Below, one piece after another: positions 42,111 through 52,098 of a stretch of DNA of 64,000 nt. The DNA is from Blepharisma stoltei. Lineage: Eukaryota > Ciliophora > Heterotrichea > Heterotrichida > Blepharismidae. Location: positions 970,501 to 1,034,500 of the forward strand of contig CAJZBQ010000012.1 in the NCBI GenBank assembly GCA_914767885.1, given 5' to 3'. The notes under the pieces are model-generated. The model worked only from the letters and a program-made list of their open reading frames with translations. It had not been told where the DNA came from and did not search any database. Every line of letters begins with the position of its first letter. Positions within the stretch are counted from its first letter, which is position 1. Both the position numbers and the translations under genes were made by a program.

Positions 42111-44059
42111 TTAACAAAATATTGGACTTAATTTGATGTCTTCCAATTTATATGGTCCTGATGGAATTTCAAAGATCATTGGTTTTTCATCAATAAAAAG
42201 TTTGATTTTCCAGTCTATAATGAAATTTTTTCTTGGAACGCAGGCTTTCATGTGTTTTCTCTTATGGACTGACAGCTGGCTCACTTGTCTATATAGCTTA
42301 TATCCCTTTATAGATTTCTTTATCGAGCAAAATGTACTGGATTATTGAACGACCAAGAGAGACTCTATTAAAGTAACGAGCTGGATATCTATATCAGGAA
42401 GTGCTAAAAAGTGACATGTCAAAAAATGGTGACAAGTCTGAAAAAAGTTGACAAGTAAACGCGCCAATTTTTAAAATGGATTTATTATTAAAATAATTTA
42501 AAACTTAAGATACTCAATTATACAGAAGATATAATTACACATTATATATTGGCTTTAAATATTTTGATTTATATATATTTAAATTTAATAATAGCTGTGA
42601 AAATCAAAATTTGCAACTCAATGTGAATTTTTCCAGCTCGATAGAGTTTCTTTATTTTATTCTAATTTATATATATGAAGACTAGAGCTATAATTTGCAA
42701 AGCGCGTGGATTGTGATTCTCAATATATAAGAAGTTCTTATCGACTCATATGAGAAGTATTTAGCAAAAATCAATATGGCTCGTAAGTGAAAATCAAAAA
42801 TTTGCAACTCAATGTGCATTTTTCCGCTCGATAGAATTTCTTTATTTTATGCTAATTTATTTATGAAGACTAGATCTATAATTTGCAAAGTGCGTGGCTT
42901 GTGTATTTCAATACATAAGAAGGTCTTATCGACTAAGATGAGAAGTACTTACTCCCCCCCCCCCTCCGTGAGCGAAACAAAACATTAGAAAAATCGCCAT
43001 TTTTTGACCAAAAACCCACCCTCCGTGAGTGAACAAAAATTTTTTTAATAGAAAAAATTTTAATGGAAAAAAAATTTTGATATATAAGTGATAATTAGTA
43101 TAATGAAATCTAGAGCTAATTCTGTTTAATTTTAAACAAATTGCGTTTTAAAACATAAATTTTGCAAATTAAATTAATATTTGCTTCCCAATTTTTGCAA
43201 ATTAGGATTTTTTTAAATTTCGAAAAAAATATTTTTTATAAAAATTTATATATAAATTTTTTTTTAAAAAAAAAAAATTAAACCCCCCTCCGTGAGCGAA
43301 CAAAATTTTTTTGTTCGCTCACGGAGGGGGGGGGGGAGTTAGCAAAAATTTAATATCAATATATACAAAGTTCTTACCGACTCATATGAGAAGTACTTAG
43401 CAAAATTTAAATATGGCTTATAAGTTAAAATCAAAAATTTGCAACTCAATGTGCATTTTTCCGGCTCGATAGAATTTCTTTATTTTATGCTAATTTATTT
43501 ATGAAGACTAAAACTATAATTTGCGAAGTGCGTGTCTTGTGATTTTAAATATATGCAAAGTTCTTATCGACTCATATGAGAAATACTTAGCATAATTAAA
43601 TATTGATTAAAATTAAAATATCTTAAGTTTTAAATTTATTTTAATAATAAATCCATTTTTAAAAATTGGCGCGTTTACTTGTCAACTTTTTTCAGACTTG
43701 TCACCCATTTTTTTGACATGTCACTTTTTAGCACTTCCTGATATAGATATCCAGCTCGTTCCTTTAATAGAGTCTCTCTTGGTCGTTCAATAATCCAGTA
43801 CATTTTGCTCGATAAAGAAATCTATAAAGGGGTATGAGCTATATCGCTTTCCGCACCCTTTAGCTTTGCAAATATATGGTTTTTCTCCTGTGTGGACATA
43901 CATATGGTCTTGTAAATTTTGTGCAGAAGATAAAAGCTGCCCACATTCATCACATCTGTATCTTACTCCTACGTGGAATACTCTTATGTGTCGATTTAAA
44001 TTATACTTTGTGCTGTATTCAAGATCGCATCCAGGAAGATTGCATTTAAATTGTTTCAT
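42111..44059 (-). CDS. C2H2 zinc-finger protein, split by a 1.55-kb IES
   Basis: MKQFKCNLPGCDLEYSTK starts finger 1 (C-x4-C, H-x4-H). Finger 2 is CDECGQLLSSAQNLQDHMYVH, then the TGEKPYIC linker and finger 3 CKAKGCGKRY. The composite insert interrupts here; beyond it finger 3 resumes as RQVSQLSVHKRKH, followed by MKACVPRKNFIIDWKIK and SPIFC, TAA at 42111. Joined KRYRQVSQL matches KSYRQASQL of the paralogue at 34148. Transcription-factor role inferred. Confidence 0.85.
42596..43610. repeat. three tandem units of about 190 bp inside composite IES
   Basis: Each unit begins near AAAATCAAAATTTGCAACTC, includes GCTCGATAGA.TTTCTTTA and GAAGACTA, and ends ATGAGAAGTA.TTAGCA. The middle unit is split by the MITE at 42949-43341; the other two supply the uninterrupted site. 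Confidence 0.8.
42949..43341 (+). mobile_element. MITE-A copy 9, nested in composite IES
   Basis: TTA on both sides. Sister repeat units read AGAAGTACTTAGCAAAA with one TTA, a direct empty-site control. Near-consensus ends with long C and G runs. Confidence 0.9.
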
Positions 44060-44185
44060 TTATTTATTTATAAATCAATAATTTGGCTCGTAAAAATATG
44101 TCTGATTTAATGAGTATTAAATCTATTATGAAATTATTTAAAGTAAAAAATTTAGATATTAGTGTATTAGATTAGAAGGAAATTC

Positions 44186-44372
44186 ATCATATAGAGGTTT
44201 CCTCTATATAGCGCTAAAAGCGCAGACATTTTCCCAGGAGCTTTCCAAGTTCGTCGGACCAAATCGCTTTTTGGTCCGACCAAGGCATTGATTTGGTGCA
44301 ACCTACCGATAAATTCCGATCAGAATTTATCGGCCTTACAGCGCCAAACATAGGAAACTTCTATATATTCTG
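44186..44372. mobile_element. palindromic MITE-like element
   Basis: Terminal inverted repeats ATATAGAGGTTTCC/AGGAAACTTCTATATAT and a nested AGCGCTA/TAGCGC. Two internal perfect hairpins: TCGGACCAAA/TTTGGTCCGA and CCGATAAATTC/GAATTTATCGG. Intergenic. No ORF. Confidence 0.7.
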
Positions 44373-44934
44373 TTTATTCAAAATATTGATTATAAATTGT
44401 AGTGATAAAAATTTTTATTAAGATGTACTGATATTTAATTGTATGTCTAATGGATAGCTTATGTTAAGAATGATAATTATCTGTCTAATGGATAGCTCAT
44501 CATTAAGAATGATAATAAATCTGTTGGGAAGAAATATAACGGAATTTTTTGTAATAGACTCTTATAGGACTGCACAAAAAATTATTATTTTTTCAAATAA
44601 ACTGCTTATTTTTCTATTTTTAATACTCTATAGTTTTAGTAACTAAAGCTCTTTATTTTAATATTGTTTGTTTTTCTAGCTAAATGAATCTAGGCATTTT
44701 CATTTTTTTGATCGTACTTTATAAGATTTAAGAAATAAATTAATTTTCATTTCTATTTTGCATATTTTAATATCTATAGAGTAGCTTGAAGTATAAGAAA
44801 GATTTTGCAATGAAAATTCAAGAGCAATGATAAAAAAAATTGAGAGCAAAAATTTCCATTTTAATTATATTAATAGGCACATTTAGCAATAATTTGAAGC
44901 AATAAAATATAATTGTGCAAGTTATTTATTCATA
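44373..44934. other. AT-rich region, no gene seen
   Basis: Contains a short direct duplication TGTCTAATGGATAGCT (44444 and 44481) but no supported gene. Confidence 0.4.
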
Positions 44935-45770
44935 TTAAAAAGCATCTTCAATAAATCCTTGCGATTTTCTATATTCGCTTAACTCTCTCTTTTTTGCAAA
45001 AAGTTGATTTTCCAATAAGGCTTCTTTTATTTTTAATTCGAAAATTTTTGATAAAATTTTTTCATTTTCTGATTCATAAAGGCTTTCTCATTTAATATCA
45101 TTATTTCATACTTTTAAAGCTTTTGATTCATCTAATGGCTCTTTGTTTTTATAATCTTTTATATCATTTTCGTAAAATTTTAACTTTTCGTATATCAACC
45201 CTGAATCTCTTTTTTTTCTGTTAAGCAAAATTTGATGATTTAATAATTCCATTTGCTCCATTGTCATTCGATTTCTTACTCCCCCCTCCGTGAGTGAACA
45301 AAATCATTGGAAAAATCGCTATTTTTTTGCCAAAAAAACCCACCCTCCGTGAGTGAACAAAAATTTTTTTAATAGAAAAATTTTGATATATAAGTGATAA
45401 TTAGTATAATGAAATCTCGAGCTAAATCTGTTTAATTTTAAACAAATTGCATTTTAAAACATAAATTTTACAAGTTAAATTAATATTTGCTTAATGTTTA
45501 TAGAAGTGAGATTTTTTTAAATTTATATATAAATTTTTTTAAAAAAATAAAATTAACCCCCCTCCGTGAGTGAACAAAATTTTTTTGTTCACTCACGGAT
45601 GGGGGAGTTAATAAATAAAAGTGACTCTTTATTGATTTTGGCCCTCTATTATTAAATAGCGAGGTAAATAAAGTTCAATTAGGTCCATGCTCGATGTATT
45701 GACGAATTAATAAGAAATCTTCATCAGCGTGCCATTTGCCTTTTCGGCTGCGTGCCTTTCTTCGGAGCAT
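44935..45770 (-). CDS. Myb/SANT-like protein, split by MITE
   Basis: From an ATG at 45770: MLRRKARSRKGKWHADEDF, then LLIRQYIEHGPNW and TLFTSLFNNRGPKSIKSHF. This is a clear Myb repeat (W, EDxxL, GxxW, R..k.i..h). The MITE interrupts just after SHFYL, and removal yields FYLLRNRMTMEQMELLNH, followed by a coiled coil with two TGA Trp codons (VWNNDIKW), ending QGFIEDAF at TAA 44935. The sequence upstream of 45770 is also Myb-like, but an in-frame TAA separates it, so the start may lie further upstream. Confidence 0.75.
45276..45610 (+). mobile_element. MITE-A copy 10, in Myb-like gene
   Basis: TTA at both ends. Excision gives TTA TTA AGA AAT (LLRN). Internal part shortened by about 30 bp compared with copy 9. 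Confidence 0.9.
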
Positions 45771-46720
45771 TTATTCTTGCATACATTTCATCAGCCATAT
45801 CTGGTCAAAACTTTTTCAAGTAAGACATTTGGTTGAAAATAACAGTTTTTTGAAGCAAATGTCTGATGAGGAAAATTTCCGACCAAATGATGCCGAGAAA
45901 AGTCTACCAGGTAAAAATCACGACAAAAACGTGCTTCTGGCTTTTCGTCTTTTTATTATTGAATTTGTTTCGCAATTTATTTCATTATTTAATATAGGAA
46001 CTTGGCAGCTATTCAAGAAATAATTAGCTCCCCCTTTATTAAGAATGAACAAAAACATTCAAAAAATGCCTATTTTTGGGAAATTAAATTCGCTTAAGAT
46101 AATCAAAATAATGTTTTACGTAACTATTTTATATTCAAATATTTTATACATAATAAAAATTTATTATTACGAAATCTTCAGATATATCTATTTAAATTTA
46201 GTTAGCCTGCATCTTTTAGAAATTAATTTTATAAATTAAATTAGATTTTTCTTTCGAATATTAAGAGAGATTTTTTATATTGCAAAATAAAAATCTTTGC
46301 TCTTAAAGGGAGGAGTAGATGCAGGATTTATATCTTCTTGATCAAAATTATCTTTGAATTGGGTATCATTTTCAGAAACCTCTCTTTCTGAACAGATTCT
46401 TTTCATTTTCTTTATATAATAATTATTTCATAATTAAAATAAGAAATTTCATAAGTTAATAATATTGAGAAATTGAGATAGAAACATATATATTTGAAAA
46501 TAAATTAATATAAAAAGCCCTATAAAAAGATAGAGATGTTTTTATAGAAGAATAAAGCATTTTAAACTAAATTTTATATGTCATTTAAATCTTTATAAAA
46601 ATATTTTCTTATAAAATAGAAATATAATTAATTAATTAAAATTAAGCCACAGCAAAAATGGCAAGATTCTGACTGCAAAAATTAGTGAGATAAAGCTTTC
46701 ATTAATAATAAATAAAAATT
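45771..46720. other. region with unresolved exons
   Basis: Several short coding-like frames: minus 46413-46288 (MKRICSEREVSENDTQF to KSKDFYFAI), plus 45859-46023 (MSDEENFRPNDAEKSL to WQLFKK), and minus 45830-45770 preceding the Myb gene. They may be exons of the Myb gene's 5' end separated by IESs. I could not build one frame. Confidence 0.3.
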
Positions 46721-47492
46721 ATGGGAAACACTGAGAAAAAGCATATTGTTTTTCAAAAAGACTCAGAAAGCCCTGTCTCAAGTAGTTCTTTCAGAAACCT
46801 AAGAAAAAATGAAGAGGCCAATAAAGCTGCAATTGTGAAGAAATCAAAGGAATATGCTCCAAATGCAGATGAAGAATCAGAAAATCAGCAAGAAAGCTCT
46901 GATTCCTCTAAATCTAACTCAAACTTACAAGGCACAGCAAAATTTGACCAACCAAAGCGAGTTAGAATAATTCCATCCGAGGAGAAGCCTAAATTGTCAG
47001 AAACTGAAAAAATGATTTTTAGAAAAAAATCAAGGGAATTTGAAAAATGAGAATTCTCAGAGGCTGTATATTATCTTTCCCTTAAATATATATTTTAAAT
47101 AAATAAGGCTATTTAAGGCATTATTTAATGAAATTAGCATAAAAGCGCAAGCTAAACATGTAGATATTATAGATCAACCAACTCATAGAGATACAAGTAC
47201 CGACTTTCAAAAACAATTGCATGAATTCGAAGCTAATGAATTCAACATTGCAAAAAAACTTGCCAACGAACAAACTGAAAAAGCACCTCCAAAAACTGTC
47301 AAAGTTATAGGGAGACATAGACACTCTTTTTCATCTAATTTTGCAAAGAAAACAAAAGAGTTCGAAAAAGAAGAATACACAAATTCAAGAAGAGCAAGCA
47401 TAGCTATTCAAGCATTTGATAAAAATATAGACCCATTAGCGATATTAGCTCAAAGCAACTCAAAATTAAACATGAATACTAAAAAGGTGTAA
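46721..47492 (+). CDS. disordered protein with N-myristoylation-type start
   Basis: MGNTEKKHIVFQKDSESP begins a Ser/Glu/Lys-rich, probably disordered protein. The frame passes a TGA Trp (FEKWEFSEAV) and a 73-bp insert, then KAQAKHVDIIDQPTHRD, FQKQLHEFEANEFNIAKK and FAKKTKEFEKEEY, ending MNTKKV. The motif FxxK(K)xxEFEK occurs in both halves. No known domain; likely membrane-tethered through Gly2. Confidence 0.65.
47067..47139. other. IES, 73 bp
   Basis: Bounded by TA. Removal joins EFSEAV to KAQAKHVD. A/T-rich with TAA stops. Confidence 0.75.
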
Positions 47493-47841
47493 ATATTTAA
47501 TATAATTTCTTGTATAAAGCTAATTCAAAATAATTTTTCTTATTAATATAATCTTTATTCATTAAAACTCTTTAAAGATACCTTAGAAAAAATTTTCCAT
47601 TTATTAGAAAAATTATTTTATTTTCTTTAACTTCCCCAGGTAATACTTTTTTTAAGGTTTTGTGCAAATAATTTTCAAAAATCTGTGTGGCTTATATTTT
47701 CGAATTCAATCTTCTCTAGATAATTTTTATTGTTATAATCTAGAATAATTAAAATATTTTTACAGACTACAAGGCTTTACTCGCTAATGGTTGGGCAGTT
47801 TAGTAATCTCTTCATTTTAATTATGATATTATTTGTTTAGA

Positions 47842-50580
47842 ATGGAAATTCCAAAAATCTTGGAGAATCTGAATGATTATCATCAGAACGCCTATGAGAA
47901 AAATGAAATACTCAGCTTTGGAGAAGATCTCAAAGCTCTAATCACAGAATCAACTAATGGCCGTCAAGCTTTCTGCCCAGATATAACAGCCAACAACATG
48001 ATTAAACGACTAAATAATTTACTCCCAAAGTCATCAGCCAAAGCCTTAAATCTTTTCAATATGCTCGCAAAGTACTCAAACATCTGCAAAGTCTATGCAA
48101 ATATCCCACCGACCCTTGTAAGATATGAAGGCAAAATGTATTTATTGCAAACAAAAAAAGATACAAAGATAATCCAATCCAAACAATGCACAGAGCATGA
48201 ATTTTTCAGCCTTCCAAGTATGGGAAATGATAATTATTTCCCTTTATTCTGCTATAAAATATCAGGGAAAAATCCTGTCACGTTATTTTCAGAAGAAAGT
48301 GCTTTGGAGTTATGAAATTCATCGTTTACTGCTGCAATAATTCAGAGCTATGTACAGAATAACGCTAATCCTATTACAATTATCAGGGTGTTGTGGAGAA
48401 AAGGATTTAAAAATAAATATTATACCTCATTCATCTAAAAGGATTGCCATATGCCTGAAGTCTTCTTGGACGGTTGGGGGGCTTCACCAACTTTTGGAAT
48501 GGCAAATCGACCAAATAATCAGATTTGTCATTTCAAGGCTTGGTGAAAACCAAACTCCAACCGTCTTGGGAGGTGTCGAGCATATGGCAATCCACTTAGG
48601 CGGATGAGCTATACACTATTACAAATCGGAAAAAAGTTGTGAAAAAATTATAGTTTGTAAGAAGACTGGGGATACTTGTGGAGGATTGGAGGCTGTTTTT
48701 ATAAAAAAATAAGATCAATAGATTATTTTTTAAGTTTTTAAATAGTTAAGTGATTATACACAAACAGCCTAGCAATTCTTCTAATCCAACTCATAGACGA
48801 GGAGGACTAAGCAAACAATCAACCGATCTAATTAGCCATCAAGCCTCAATATCTCCAACCCCAGAGCCAGATCCTGATCCGTTTCCTTTGCCTGTACCTC
48901 TGAATCGGAATAATCGGCGAAAGCACTTAACAATGTGCCCTTTTGAGTGGCAAGAAGAAGCTATGCATCATGACTCTTTGAAATCTCTATACTCAATAGC
49001 ATTAATAACTGCACCACCAAGTATACTTCTTTTCTTGGAGTGACGCTGCAAGCGCAGGCCACTCCATGTGGAATTCCTGTGTTGGTTTAACCAACATAGG
49101 AGTTGGTCGAACCAAGACTGTGCGTTGGTTCGACCAACCCATGAATTCCGCATGGAGTGGCCTGCGCTTGCAGCGCCACTCCAAGGAAGTTTTCTATAGC
49201 CATGCAAGCTCTAATTATTTATCAAAAAAAATCAATTTAAATCTTAATATATGAATTATTAAAGCCATTCTTATATGTTTGGTATATTTAAGAATAAAGA
49301 AACCGACGGTTACAGCCCAATCACAACGAGAAGCATCCCTCATTGACAAGTCGAATCAAGCGAAGAATTTTTTGTGTTGACCCGAAACACCGAAAGCTGC
49401 TATGCCTGCAAAAGCTCCACCAGAATAAACGAAATCGAGTTCATGGTAGACCAAATCGTGGATTTCCTCAATTCTCAAGCATTTCAGCGTAATGAGCTTA
49501 AAGGGATTGTGATTGATTTTTTAAAAGACAAAAATAACAGCTGAGTTTTATTAGACAGCCGAGAACACTGCACTGACCAAAACAACGAAAAACTGAAAGA
49601 AAAAAAGACCTTATTAAGACTGGAAACACCAAAAAACTCGTTAAATCTACCAAAAATAGAAGTGCACCAGCCAAGATGTGAATCGGAAACCAGATTTTTA
49701 ACACCTACAGCTGAAGAAAATTCCAGATTAGAAGTTGAGCCTGAAACTTGTCCATTTAAAATACGATCTAAGCCAAGAAGATTTGAGTCTTCTTCATTGA
49801 CAGAAAGAGATTTTATGGAAAGGCTGAACAGGATTAATGAAAAAATACACCACCCGACTGAGCTTGAAACACCTAGGAATCCATTCTTTTTGATATAAAT
49901 AGACAATTGTCAAGGAAATTATTATAATGGAAAAATGAAAATAATTTGGATAATTTATTATCATATAAAGAATATTTATATCAGGGAGAGAAGAAGGGAT
50001 CAGCTATTATGTGAAAAATTTTAATAACCAAAATCCCTCATATAGAGGAACACCAGTCCCAAATACTTCTCGCATTTTTAGTGAGTCAAGATCATATTTG
50101 CACACAGACCAACTGCCAATTGTGGATAGTCAGCTGGTTTATATTAAAAAACATTTCACAGAAGTGATTGATCATCTTGAACAAATGAAAACAAATGTGA
50201 GAGCAGCCAAAGTTAAGCAGCAAAATATCGTCAAAAAATACGGTGGGGCTGAGTTTTGGAATAAATTTATTATTTCGTTATATAAAAAAGTGCTGGCATG
50301 TGATATTTTAAACAAGCATTTCAAAGACTGCAAAATGGAGAGTTTTGAAAAAATCATTATAGGGATGTTTAAGATTATTCAAGGAAATATTAATTTAGAT
50401 TTAAGAAGAAGACTTAGGGTAGCTCACTATGCGAAAGGGATTAGTGAATTAGAGTTCAACTGCTATGTTGATATTTTTGAGGACACAATAGTGGATTTCA
50501 ATATCATTGAAGAAGATAGACAAGGAATTATGTCACAAATAAGATCAATGAAAAGTCTAATATGTAAGTCAACCCTTTAA
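47842..50580 (+). CDS. large protein with C-terminal truncated-hemoglobin domain, paralogue 1
   Basis: It starts MEIPKILENLNDYHQN. The N-terminal region (KYSNICKVYANIPPTLVRY, LELWNSS with TGA, TIIRVLWRKGFKNKYY) is shared only with the next gene. A middle region (FFVLTRNTESCYACKSSTR, ELKGIVIDFLKDKNNSW) is followed by the C-terminus YGGAEFWNKFIISLYKKV, ILNKHFKD, RRRLRVAHYAKGISELEF: a group-I truncated globin with Tyr at B10 and proximal His in VAHYAKG. Inserts at 48421 and 49894 are resolved. Two further breaks, about 48650-48745 and 49020-49270, are not. Confidence 0.75.
48421..48611. mobile_element. IES, 191 bp, with inverted-repeat element
   Basis: Contains GGATTGCCATATGC and its inverted copy GCATATGGCAATCC, with GACGGTTGG/CCAACCGTC inside. 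Excision at TA gives NKYYTITNRK, matching NKYFTIINRK of the paralogue. Confidence 0.8.
49034..49186. mobile_element. palindromic MITE-like element
   Basis: About 60-bp nearly perfect inverted arms beginning CTTGGAGTG.CGCTGCAAGC, GC-rich, with an inner TTGGTCGAACCAA-type repeat. It lies in a break of paralogue 1 and so is probably part of an IES. Confidence 0.8.
49894..49978. other. IES, 85 bp
   Basis: Bounded by ATA on both sides. Removal joins NPFFLI to SGREEGISYYVKNF upstream of the globin domain. Confidence 0.75.
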
Positions 50581-51118
50581 TTTCAGCATGATAAATTAAA
50601 TTGTATTCATTTTTACTGATTTATTATTATGTCTTATTATTTGTGACATATTATCAGCAATGGATTTTAGCTGCTCAATGGGAGGATAAAGAATAATGAT
50701 TAATTTTTTGCAAAAAAGACAGGAGATTTGATATAAGGCATTGAGTCTTTTTCTTAGTCTTCGTGACGTAGCATATGGAGATCTTGAATTTTTTAATTAA
50801 AATATTTTTTAAAAAGTTAAGTGAGGTATATAAATAAAAATTGAATTAAATAATTATAAGAGGATATTAGAATTTATTAACCTAATCTGAAAACCCATTT
50901 AATTAATAAACTTTAATTTACTTAACCTCCAATCTTCATATCAAAATCTAAATAAAACCACCTAAGTATTCCATCCCTTATTCTTAGAATTATCTAATAT
51001 CTAGCTATTATATCTCCTGTTAATATATATTAAATGGCCGGTAAAGAGTTGCCTGTCATCCAAGTGATGGGTGTCTTTATGTGTATCTGGACGTGGCTTT
51101 TTTGGTGCGAAGAGCTAT

Positions 51119-51345
51119 AGGAATTGCCCGAGGATGGCACTATCTTGCGCCATCCTCGGGCAATTCAAAAATGGCCCCACACCGGGAATCGAACCCACGT
51201 GTGGGGCCATTTTTGGTGCGTGTAAGTCTATGTTGGCCACACACCAAAAATGGCCCCACACGTGGGTTCGATTCCCGGTGTGGGGCCATTTTTGAATTGC
51301 CCGAGGATGGTGCAAGATAGCGCCATCCTCGGGCAATTGGCATAC
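51119..51345. repeat. long palindrome with tRNA-3'-end-like arms
   Basis: The arms ATTGCCCGAGGATGG...GGGCAATT are nearly perfect. Each carries TGGCCCCACACCGGGAATCG on one strand, i.e. GGTTCGATTCCCGGTGTGG on the other, resembling a tRNA T-arm and acceptor. Confidence 0.8.
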
Positions 51346-51636
51346 CCAAGGGTTGGGCTAGCCTCGAGGCGAGAAATCCAGCACAACTTCTACTGATTTG
51401 TGGCCTGGCTCGAGCGGCAGTTTTTCACGTGATTTATGCCACCAAAGGCTCGGTATCTGAAAGAGGCAGGATGGATTGCCTGTCTAGGCTGTTTGGTGGC
51501 TTCGCCTCGAATGCTGCAGGATGTAAAGTTCTTTTTGGAGATGATCCGAAAAAGAGGGGAATGTGAGGCTCAAGAGCGTAAATCTCTCCAGTTTAAAAGG
51601 GCCCAGATCAAAGGGGAGATCTGGCCGACTATAGAA

Positions 51637-51822
51637 ATTGCCCGAGGATCGGCTCCACACGGGAAAGATTTTCCACATGTGGAGCCATTTTTTCACACGT
51701 GAGAATCCTGACTTCCACGTGTGAAAAAAATGGCTCTACACGTGGAAAATCGTTCCCGTGTTGAGCCGATTTTCCGTATTGCCAGAGAATGGCGCAAATA
51801 GCGCCATTCTCGGGCAATTAGT
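51637..51822. repeat. second palindrome in the retroposon-like insertion
   Basis: The outer arms (ATTGCCCGAGGATCGG and the inverted GAATGGCGC..TCGGGCAAT type) match the first palindrome's ends. The inner arms ACACGGGAAAGATTTTCCAC and GTGGAAAATCGTTCCCGTGT differ. CACGTGTG modules recall the hairpin at 22600-22730. Confidence 0.7.
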
Positions 51823-52098
51823 ATAAGCGAAGCTGGGTAATGCTGGTGCTTGGGTTAGAAATGTAGGTTCCAGCAAAATTTGTGTTATGCGAATCAGAAA
51901 GGAAATGCCTCTACCGAAAAACTGGAGATTTCGGCCAGGCTCAAGCTGCCTTTTAGGAAGCTCACCCCGCAACGATAGCTGCGGAATGCATGGTATCCAG
52001 GAAGTGGGGACTATAGAGACACATCACTTAATCTAATCTAATATCTCCTGTTAAATAAAAAACAAAAAATAATTGCATCTCTTCCATTTCTTTACTAA

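Larger units (their letters stand above)
42293..43842. mobile_element. composite IES, 1550 bp, about 270-bp terminal inverted repeats
   Basis: The ends are ATATAGCT..CCCTTTATAGATTTC on both strands, and the inverted arms extend at least to the TAATAAATCCATTTT segment (42480 and 43640). Between the arms lie three direct repeats of about 190 bp, one carrying a nested MITE. Excision at TA restores CGATATAGACAAG in the zinc-finger gene. No transposase ORF, so a non-autonomous element. Confidence 0.88.
51010..52054. mobile_element. retroposon-like insertion with 14-bp target duplication
   Basis: ATATCTCCTGTTAA is repeated exactly at 51010-51023 and 52041-52054. The enclosed 1.02 kb is GC-rich, with no IR at its outer ends, but contains two long palindromes and a perfect pol III-type B box (GGTTCGATTCC) in both arms of the first. 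Intergenic, between the two globin paralogues. ORFs within it are repeat artefacts. Confidence 0.75.

Noticed and set aside
46045-46239. 64-aa hydrophobic ORF
   Set aside because: A/T-rich Ile/Tyr/Leu composition typical of non-coding DNA here; no supporting context.
51170-51297. Functional tRNA gene
   Set aside because: Only a T-arm/acceptor-like 3' part is present, mirrored in a palindrome; no D or anticodon arm seen.
51071-51972. Several overlapping ORFs on both strands
   Set aside because: They are products of long GC-rich palindromes; mirrored reading frames encode near-identical strings on opposite strands.
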